Positions 5,512 to 10,675 of a stretch of DNA of 10,675 bases are shown in pieces. How positions within the stretch are numbered: the first letter of the stretch is position 1; each line of letters begins with the position of its first letter. The DNA is taken from positions 1 to 10,675 of the forward strand of contig CAYPZU010000068.1 of assembly GCA_964415395.1 (NCBI GenBank). The letters are read 5' to 3'. The DNA comes from CAYPZU01 sp964415395. Lineage in GTDB: Bacteria; Chlamydiota; Chlamydiia; Chlamydiales; SM23-39. The notes below the pieces were generated by a model that was not told the origin of the DNA, did no database searches, and saw only the letters and a list, made by a program, of their open reading frames with translations. The translations under genes and the position numbers were made by a program.

Positions 5512-6977
5512 CCGTTCTCGTCCGGGGAAAAGGCGGAGAAGGCTTCTCTATTCGATTTGGCCGCTTCAGGCTGCGCGTGCATCGGTGTGTAGTTGTTGAA
5601 CTGCCCGATCTCTTTCCGGAAGGCCAGCTGCACGTCGCCGACGGGGCCGTGGCGGTTTTTGGCGACGATGATTTCAGCCATGCCGGGTTTGTCGTACTTG
5701 TCGTAGTAATCTCTGCGGAACAGCATCATCACGACGTCGGCATCCTGCTCGATACTTCCCGATTCGCGTAGGTCGCTGAGCATCGGGCGGTGGCCTTGCC
5801 GCTCCTCGACTTTTCGGGAGAGCTGCGCGGCGCAGAGGATCGGGACGTTGAGTTCCCGCGCCAGGTTCTTCAGCATCCGGGAGATTTCGGAAATCTCGGT
5901 TTGCCTGTTTTCGGGTCCCCGGCTGCTGCCCGATCCGGAAAGGAGCTGCAGGTAGTCGATGATGATGAAGCCGACTCCGTAGGCTTCCTTCATCCGGCGC
6001 GCGCGGGCGCGGAGGTCCGTGATTTTAAGCCCCGGCTGGTCGTCGATGATCATCACGTGTTTCTGCATCATGTTCACAGCGGAGACGACCCGCTGGAACT
6101 CGACGCCGTTCAGCGCGCCTGTCGAGATTTTTTCCGATTCGACTTCGGCCTGGGAGCAGATGACCCGGTGGAGCAGCTGGGAGGCGCTCATTTCAAGGGA
6201 GAAAATGCCGACCGGGACTTTGTTTCTGAAGCAGATGTTTTCTGCGAGGTTGATGGCCAGCGCGGTTTTCCCCATCGCGGGGCGGGCGGCCAAGATCATC
6301 AGGTTCGAGGGGCCGAAGCCGTTGAGCATCTTGTCGAGGTCGATGAAGTGGGTCGGCACCCCCGTCACTTTCGCCTGGTCGGGCCCTTTTTCCAAATACG
6401 ACTGCTGGCGCGCCTGCAGCTCTTTTAAAAAGGGAAGCTTCGTTTCGGCTTTGACCCCGGTGATCAGATCTTTGATGAGGACGCCGCCCCCTTTCTGGTT
6501 GGCTTGCGAAATATTGAAGAAAAAGGTTTGGGCCTGGTCGAGCGTGGCGAGCACGTCGGAGGGGTCGTCCAAAGCGGAACGTTCAATATTCTGGGCGGCG
6601 GAAACCATCTGGCGCAGGATCGATTTCTCCCGGACAAGCCCGACGTATTCTTCGATGAAGGCTGAGGTGCCGGCGTACTGAGCGAGGGTTGTTAGGTAGC
6701 TGACTCCCCCGACAGCTTCAAGCTTGTTCTGCCGTTTCAGCTCTTCGGCCATCAGGTGGATGTCGGCCGGCTTGTCGGCCCGGTAGGCCGCTTTCAGCGC
6801 GTTGAAGATGGTTTGGTGCTCCGTATAGTAGAAATCGGAGTCTTCCAGGCTGTCGGACGCAACGTTCAAGGCGTTGATGTTCGTCAGCATGCACCCCAAA
6901 ACCATCATCTCCGATTCTTTCGAATTCGGGGGACTGCGCATCTTTTTTTCTGGTTCGGCCATAAGGAAAGTTCCCAT
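5508..6977 (-). CDS. dnaB: replicative DNA helicase DnaB
   Basis: DnaB is the hexameric 5'-3' helicase that unwinds DNA at the replication fork and recruits primase. The 489-residue protein has the N-terminal helical domain (about 16-125, RSPPNSKESEMMVLGCML onward), a linker, and the RecA-like motor domain. The motor domain shows Walker A AARPAMGKT (230-238), SLEMSASQLLHR, Walker B FIIIDYLQLL, and the late motifs SDLRESGSIEQDAD and VAKNRHGP. There is no intein. ATG 6977 is the longest start; M6 at 6962 (MAEPEKK) is an equally possible start, and neither has a strong ribosome binding site. The short C-terminal tail after NNYTPM is variable and rich in polar residues. It is followed directly (ATGA) by the hydrolase gene. 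Confidence 0.97.
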   Translation of the reverse strand: MGTFLMAEPEKKMRSPPNSKESEMMVLGCMLTNINALNVASDSLEDSDFYYTEHQTIFNALKAAYRADKPADIHLMAEELKRQNKLEAVGGVSYLTTLAQYAGTSAFIEEYVGLVREKSILRQMVSAAQNIERSALDDPSDVLATLDQAQTFFFNISQANQKGGGVLIKDLITGVKAETKLPFLKELQARQQSYLEKGPDQAKVTGVPTHFIDLDKMLNGFGPSNLMILAARPAMGKTALAINLAENICFRNKVPVGIFSLEMSASQLLHRVICSQAEVESEKISTGALNGVEFQRVVSAVNMMQKHVMIIDDQPGLKITDLRARARRMKEAYGVGFIIIDYLQLLSGSGSSRGPENRQTEISEISRMLKNLARELNVPILCAAQLSRKVEERQGHRPMLSDLRESGSIEQDADVVMMLFRRDYYDKYDKPGMAEIIVAKNRHGPVGDVQLAFRKEIGQFNNYTPMHAQPEAAKSNREAFSAFSPDENG

Positions 6978-7016
6978 CTAATCTCTAGGAACAATACCAA
7001 AAAGAGAATTCTAGGG

Positions 7017-7040
7017 AAAAGGGCTCTTTTAGAACGCCCT
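7017..7040 (-). terminator. rho-independent terminator after the cyclase gene
   Basis: On the minus strand AGGGC (7040-7036), a 2-base bulge, TCT, loop AAA, AGA and GCCCT (7024-7020) form a hairpin followed by TTTTCCC. It begins right after the cyclase TAG and lies about 40 bp before the dnaB ATG, so it separates the two transcription units. Confidence 0.6.
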
Positions 7041-8096
7041 CTAAAGGATTTTTTTCTTTGAGACGATAGCAAAGCATTGAATCGGCGTTTGTTTGTCCGG
7101 AATCGACAGGGGCTCCAGAGAAACGGTAGTAAATTCTCCGGCGAGATTTTGGAGCGTTTCTCCGCTCGCTACGATAGGGTGCTTGCCCTGCTTGCTGATT
7201 CCTTCAAGGCGGGTGGCGATAGCGATCGTCTCTCCAACCGATGTGTACTGGGTCCGCTCGCCTGTTGAAATGCTTCCGACGATCGAGAGGCCGGTATGGA
7301 TCCCGATCCCGATTTCGATAGTAGGATTGTCCGCTCTTTGCCATTTCGTTTTGAATTTTTCGAATGCCGCATGCATTTCGAGGGCTGTCAGCAGGGCGTT
7401 TTTTTCCTGCGCCGGATCATCGACCGCCATGCCGAATTCGGCGATGATCGCATCCCCGATCAGCTTGTCGAGCATCCCTTCGTGTTTCATCACGATATCG
7501 AGCATCATCTCGAAATAATCGTTGAGGAAATGGATTACTTCGCTGGGAGGAAGCTGGTCGGCGAATCTGCTGAAATTGCGTATATCGCAGAAGAGGACGG
7601 TGATTTTCCGCCTCATTCCTTCCAAGTCGAGAGATCCCCGGGTTTGGGCGACTTTTTTCAGGGCATCTTGCGAAAGATAGTGGATGAAGCCCGATTTCAG
7701 GCGCGCTTTCTCTTCGAGGCCCTCGTTCATCCGGTTCATCATTTTTGCCAGGTCGTCGAATTCGTCCTGCGTTGAGAGCTGGATTCGGTATTTGAAATTC
7801 CCTTTCGACACTTCTTGGGTCGCATCCTGCAGGAGTCCGAGCGCCCGAGTCACTTTGTCCGCGTGGAACTTGACGACGATAAGAGCCTCGACAAAGGAGA
7901 GAAGGAAAGCGATGGCAGCATAGAGATAGAGCCGGTCGAGCTCCCGGTCGACCAGATCGGAGCTGATGTCGGCCCCCACAGTTCCTGCATAGCCCCCGGA
8001 GCTATTGTAGATGGGCGCGTATCCTGTCAGCCAGACGCCCCATTCGTCCTGCGTCATCGAGTCATTCGCAAACACATCGTTCAGGCGGTCGTACAC
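7041..8096 (-). pseudogene. class III adenylate cyclase, catalytic part of a frameshifted gene
   Basis: This frame carries the C-terminal two thirds of a membrane cyclase, which would make cAMP from ATP. In the window it can only start from GTG 8096, but homology-like sequence continues upstream in frame (LGTDAKAASIDK) to a stop at 8144-8142, so the true start is in the other frame. In order: the end of the sensor domain (DEWGVWLTGYAPIY), a membrane helix (LYLYAAIAFLLSFVEALIVV), a HAMP domain (about 80-135), and the cyclase domain (about 165-345). The metal-binding aspartates are in FCDIRNFS and LIGDAIIAEFG, with the adenine-binding lysine in DKLIGDA. In YTSVGETIAIATRLE the transition-state arginine is kept and a threonine occupies the adenine-selecting position, but the usual asparagine four residues before the arginine is alanine. 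A terminator follows. Activity is uncertain for both reasons. Confidence 0.85.
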
Positions 8097-8503
8097 CTTG
8101 TCGATTGAAGCTGCTTTCGCGTCTGTACCAAGGTGGAGAAATCATCGCCCTCTTCTTCGGCGTCAACGGCAAATAGAAACTTATGCGGATCATTAGGGTC
8201 GGGGTAGAGGATGTAGAGAAATTTAATATATACGTCTTTTCTTCTGTTCGCATCCCGGGCGGCGCGCAATTCGGCTTGGACTTGCTTGTAGGCCGGGGTG
8301 TTTTCATCTCCGGGCGTGCGGAGGGTTTCGACCAGGTTTCCATTCATCTGGGAGGCCGTCGTGGCGGCAATCGAGGATACCTGGCTCTGCAGCTTTGTGA
8401 AAAAATGTTTCCTTGTCAGGAATTCCACGACGCCCAAAGCCAGCACGTTGCTTACGATTGAGATGGAAACGGCCGAGAGGTAGAGTTTTTTCTTGTACTG
8501 CAT
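8081..8503 (-). pseudogene. membrane sensor N-terminus of the frameshifted adenylate cyclase
   Basis: The 140-residue frame starts MQYKKKLYLSAVSISIVSNV, a membrane helix at about 6-28. It continues as an extracytoplasmic, Cache-like sensor region (ATTASQMNGNLVETL, then VYIKFLYILYPDPNDPHKFL, FAVDAEEEGDDFST). Chlamydial and related cyclases have exactly this order, with the sensor running on into HAMP and cyclase domains. After residue 124 the frame turns into nonsense (LVQTRKQLQSTRCTTA, stop 8083-8081), while the expected continuation LGTDAKAASIDKVYDRLNDV is in the frame shifted by one base at 8128-8135. One extra C in the ACCTTGG stretch would rejoin them into a protein of about 488 residues. 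The ATG has only a weak purine-rich ribosome binding site (CAAGAAA). Confidence 0.8.
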
Positions 8504-8570
8504 GAATTATTTTCTTGTTACACGAATCCTATAAAATTGAATAGTGTTTAGATTTAATTAATATCTTGTG

Positions 8571-8606
8571 TTGATTAGATATATTATCCCGTTTATAATT
8601 GAATGG
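8571..8606 (+). promoter_or_regulatory. sigma70-type promoter of the 406-residue gene
   Basis: TTGATT (8571-8576) and a perfect TATAAT (8594-8599) are 17 bp apart in the AT-rich divergent region 8504-8633. Transcription would start near 8606, about 28 bases before ATG 8634. I found no comparably good promoter facing the cyclase in the same region. Confidence 0.65.
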
Positions 8607-8633
8607 ATTTTGTAATTATTGATTAGGGTAATT

Positions 8634-9854
8634 ATGTCGGTAATATCGGCTGTTAAATTCAACGGCTGCCTCCTTTCCGAGGGCGCATTGAATAAAAGAT
8701 TCGATGAAATTCGCGGGGCGATTCGAGAAAAATTTAAAGTTGTCGGAATCGATGTTGAGCAGGCTGTTGTCACGCTTCAGGGTGAAATCAATCGCTGGAA
8801 GCAGGCGGAGCTCCAAATAAATCCTTTGCTGAAACGGCAGATCGACCATCTCGGCTCTGAATTGACAAGAAAACTTTATAAACACGCGCTCCAGGGGCAA
8901 ATTGCGAAAACGACCCGCGCTTTCAGGGAGTATAAAGAGCAATTGGACGCGCAGCAGAAAAAAGTAAAGAAGACCATGGCCGAATTTGCGGGCCGGCTCG
9001 AGGATTTCCGAGATACTCCCGCTCGCCATTCCCGCAAAAAATGCCTCGAATTTCTAGCCAGCCCAGGTTGGGATAAAAATGCGATCCATGCGCTCCTGGA
9101 CTCAGTCAGCGAGGAAACACCCACAACTCACTCTGAGGGGATCGGATTGGCTGTCCGTCTTGCGAAAGGGGATTTGAAGGCAGCCGCATCGAAAGGATCG
9201 GCTTCACCTGAGCACATTCCAGAGAAGATCAGCGGAGTCAAAGATCTTCTGAAGGCAATCAAAGAAGCGGACGCTGCATTCGAAAGAGCCTCAATTCCTG
9301 TTGAAGACGGGAAACCGCTCGATCAGGTTGCTCTCGAATGGATCCAGCTAAGCGAAGCGGCCGTAGAAGCTCCAAGAATTCGAAAAGAGGCAGCCGAGAG
9401 GTTCCAGCAGGCTGAGGCCATCTATGCAAAGTTGCAGCGCCATCCAAAAAATCAGGCAGAAGCGCGCGAGAATTTGCGCGCAGCGGACCAGCTCCTTGTT
9501 GATCTGAAAGCCGTTCAGGAGCTCGCCGCTGAAAGCGCAGAGCTGTACGGTAAGATGGATGCTTTCGCGCCCTATCTCGGATGGGGTTCAGTCCTATCCG
9601 ATTTCCTAAAGGACGTCGATTGGAGGGTTCAGATGGTGACAACCTTCTGCCATCGAATGAAACAGGAAATTGAAATCTTCGAGCAATTTATCCCTATTCC
9701 TCAAGCGGAGAGGCCGAAGGCTCCTCCGGCTCCAGCCCTGCCCCAGCCTCAACCGGGAAAAACAGCTTGGGAAAAATTCTGCGATTTTTGGTCGGGAATC
9801 GCGACCGCGATCCGCACTCTTTTTACAGGATGCAGGCAGCCTCAGTCAGATTGA
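8634..9854 (+). CDS. unrecognised helical protein, possible secreted effector
   Basis: I do not recognise this 406-residue protein. It is largely alpha-helical and charged. Residues 88-125 (REYKEQLDAQQKKVKKTMAE) look like a coiled coil, and 240-305 is a second long Ala/Glu-rich helical stretch. Residues 355-374 form a proline-rich linker (RPKAPPAPALPQPQPG) before a short amphipathic, Trp/Phe-rich tail (about 377-400, WEKFCDFWSGIATAIRTLF). There is no signal peptide or membrane span, which would fit a cytosolic or type III-secreted protein; this is inference only. ATG 8634 is chosen over TTG 8619 because AGGG (8625-8628) is 5 bases before it and the upstream codons lie in the leader. It has its own strong promoter and is transcribed away from the housekeeping block. 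Confidence 0.75.
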   Translation: MSVISAVKFNGCLLSEGALNKRFDEIRGAIREKFKVVGIDVEQAVVTLQGEINRWKQAELQINPLLKRQIDHLGSELTRKLYKHALQGQIAKTTRAFREYKEQLDAQQKKVKKTMAEFAGRLEDFRDTPARHSRKKCLEFLASPGWDKNAIHALLDSVSEETPTTHSEGIGLAVRLAKGDLKAAASKGSASPEHIPEKISGVKDLLKAIKEADAAFERASIPVEDGKPLDQVALEWIQLSEAAVEAPRIRKEAAERFQQAEAIYAKLQRHPKNQAEARENLRAADQLLVDLKAVQELAAESAELYGKMDAFAPYLGWGSVLSDFLKDVDWRVQMVTTFCHRMKQEIEIFEQFIPIPQAERPKAPPAPALPQPQPGKTAWEKFCDFWSGIATAIRTLFTGCRQPQSD

Positions 9855-9869
9855 TTCCTCTTGATTCTT

Positions 9870-9893
9870 AAGGACTTGCTAAGGCAGTCTTTT
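9870..9893 (+). terminator. weak terminator-like hairpin after the 406-residue gene
   Basis: AAGGACT (9870-9876) pairs with AGTCTTT (9886-9892, one G-T pair), with an inner GC/GC step, a bulged T and loop TAAG, followed by only a short T run. It may reduce rather than stop transcription into the next gene. Confidence 0.35.
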
Positions 9894-9920
9894 CGCCTTT
9901 AAACAACCCAGAGGTGAAAA

Positions 9921-10280
9921 ATGTCTGTACGCCTAGATCGACCGCCTATTGCGCTTTCCAACCGTTTTGCCTGCCTTGAGGAGGAAGAAAGATACGTCTA
10001 TTCCTTCGATGAACTGACTGAAATCAGAAAAACTGTTCCCAAGGAAGATCTTAAATTGAAACAGGCGATCCAAGCAATCATGGGTGAACCCAACCCCGCG
10101 GAGCCCCAGCGAGCCGATAGGAAAGCGCGGAACGAAAGACAAGCTGTCCGCAGCTCAAACCAAAATGGAGCGGTTCATCGAATTGCAAGGCAAAGATTTC
10201 ATTCGCAGCCTAAAGACCCGGTCTTCCGCCATTTTCATACAAAGAAAGTGTGGGTGGCAAAAGGTTTCTCTAAAAAATAG
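9921..10280 (+). CDS. unrecognised 119-residue basic protein
   Basis: I do not recognise a family. ATG 9921 has GAGG (9911-9914) six bases upstream, which supports translation. The N-terminal half is acidic to mixed (NRFACLEEEERYVYSFDEL, then TEIRKTVPKEDLKLKQAIQA). The second half from about residue 55 is strongly basic and low in hydrophobic residues (QRADRKARNERQAVRSSNQN), ending KKVWVAKGFSKK. No signal peptide or membrane helix is seen. Residues 27-36 (YSFDELTEIR) resemble the eukaryotic eIF4E-binding motif YxxxxL plus a hydrophobic residue, although threonine is in the hydrophobic position. It starts 66 bp after the 406-residue gene on the same strand, so the two may be cotranscribed. An overlapping frame (10084-10326) is open too; a frameshift near 10085 cannot be excluded. 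Confidence 0.6.
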   Translation: MSVRLDRPPIALSNRFACLEEEERYVYSFDELTEIRKTVPKEDLKLKQAIQAIMGEPNPAEPQRADRKARNERQAVRSSNQNGAVHRIARQRFHSQPKDPVFRHFHTKKVWVAKGFSKK

Positions 10281-10297
10281 CCGTTATTTTGGAGAGA
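10267..10297. terminator. inverted repeat spanning the convergent stop codons
   Basis: TCTCT-AA-AAAATA (10267-10279) pairs with TATTTT-GG-AGAGA (10285-10297) around loop GCCGT, with a two-base internal mismatch. It covers the stop codons of the 119-residue gene and of msrB, and the A/T runs on both arms could serve as a bidirectional terminator. The stem is mostly A-T, so the call is tentative. Confidence 0.35.
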
Positions 10298-10675
10298 ATT
10301 TCATGGCGGCCGAGTTCATGCAGTAGCGAACGCCTGTTGGAGGAGGGCCGTCTGGGAATGCGTGGCCGAGGTGGCCGCCGCAGCGGGAGCAGCGCACTTC
10401 GATCCGCACCATGTCGTGGGATCTGTCGACGCGGTACTCGACATTTTCCGGATAGACAGGCTGGCTGAAACTGGGCCATCCTGTTTCAGATTCGTATTTG
10501 TGATCCGATGCAAAAAGAGGAAGGTTGCAGCCTGCGCAGAAATAGACTCCCTGTTCCTTTCTGTCGAAAAAAGGATTGGCGAACGCGCATTCCGTCGCCT
10601 CTTTCCTGAGGACTTGATACTGCTCGGCAGTGAGCCGTTTTTTCCATTCTTCGTCTGATAAAACGAGTTTTTTTC
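10284..10675 (-). CDS. msrB: peptide methionine-(R)-S-oxide reductase MsrB, 5' end outside the window
   Basis: MsrB reduces the R-epimer of methionine sulfoxide in proteins, using thioredoxin. About 130 codons are visible, close to the family's core of about 140; the start lies beyond the right edge. Reading in: KKLVLSDEEWKKRLTAEQYQ, then the first zinc pair CAGC (in VYFCAGCNLPLF), ETGWPSFSQPV, the second zinc pair CSRCGGHLGHAFPDGPPPTG, and the catalytic cysteine in RYCMNSAAMKF, with TAA at 10286-10284. All zinc ligands and the catalytic cysteine are present and the frame is open throughout. It is convergent with the 119-residue gene, with only 3 bp between the stop codons. Confidence 0.95.
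   Translation of the reverse strand, partial: KKLVLSDEEWKKRLTAEQYQVLRKEATECAFANPFFDRKEQGVYFCAGCNLPLFASDHKYESETGWPSFSQPVYPENVEYRVDRSHDMVRIEVRCSRCGGHLGHAFPDGPPPTGVRYCMNSAAMKFSPK

Noticed and set aside
8123..8140. Programmed -1 frameshifting in the cyclase gene
   Set aside because: No X-XXY-YYZ slippery heptamer or clear downstream structure is visible at the crossover; a missing base is simpler.
8619..8633. TTG start giving five extra residues for the 406-residue protein
   Set aside because: The AGGG ribosome binding site lies between TTG 8619 and ATG 8634 and is correctly spaced only for the ATG.
10440..10500. Apparent frameshift in msrB near GWPSF
   Set aside because: Codon-by-codon reading gives GWPSFSQPVYPENVEY in one frame through to the stop; the gene is intact.

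Overview
The window looks like a chromosomal piece of a member of the Chlamydiota, probably an environmental (Parachlamydia/Waddlia-like) lineage. The block dnaB - mnmG - lplA on one strand is the gene order I know from Chlamydia (CT497-CT499 in C. trachomatis). The DnaB, MnmG and LplA sequences read like chlamydial versions, for example the LplA segment GERKCGGNAQ and the DnaB segment RSPPNSKESEM. Genes lying between the core genes, a receiver/GGDEF-like protein and a membrane adenylate cyclase, fit the larger genomes of amoeba-associated chlamydiae better than Chlamydia itself. The assignment is from recall, not from a search.

Layout. Positions 1-582 are accessory sequence. They hold a decayed GxxExxY-type gene, a non-coding stretch, and a 102-bp MITE-like element with 16-bp imperfect terminal inverted repeats that ends 3 bp from the lplA stop codon. 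From 583 to 8503 everything is on the minus strand. In transcription order it is: a class III adenylate cyclase split by a frameshift (8503-7041), a terminator, dnaB, an alpha/beta hydrolase, a 29-residue very basic AURKAIP1/COX24-like protein, a terminator-like hairpin, mnmG, a degenerate receiver-GGDEF protein, a small exported protein, and lplA. Several junctions are ATGA overlaps or gaps of about 10 bp, so translation of neighbours is probably coupled.

From 8504 to 10280 the strand switches. An AT-rich divergent region carries a very good sigma70-type promoter (TTGATT, 17 bp, TATAAT). It drives an unrecognised helical 406-residue protein and then a 119-residue protein, also unrecognised. 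These two look like lineage-specific, possibly secreted, proteins. The window ends in the 3' part of a convergent msrB (methionine sulfoxide reductase B).

The most interesting points are: lplA has no ATG, GTG or TTG anywhere near its conserved N-terminus but has a perfectly placed Shine-Dalgarno sequence before an ATT; the MITE-like element sits at the lplA stop; a terminator-like hairpin abuts the mnmG start codon; the signalling proteins have degenerate active sites; and the 119-residue protein contains a YxxxxL segment resembling eukaryotic eIF4E-binding motifs.
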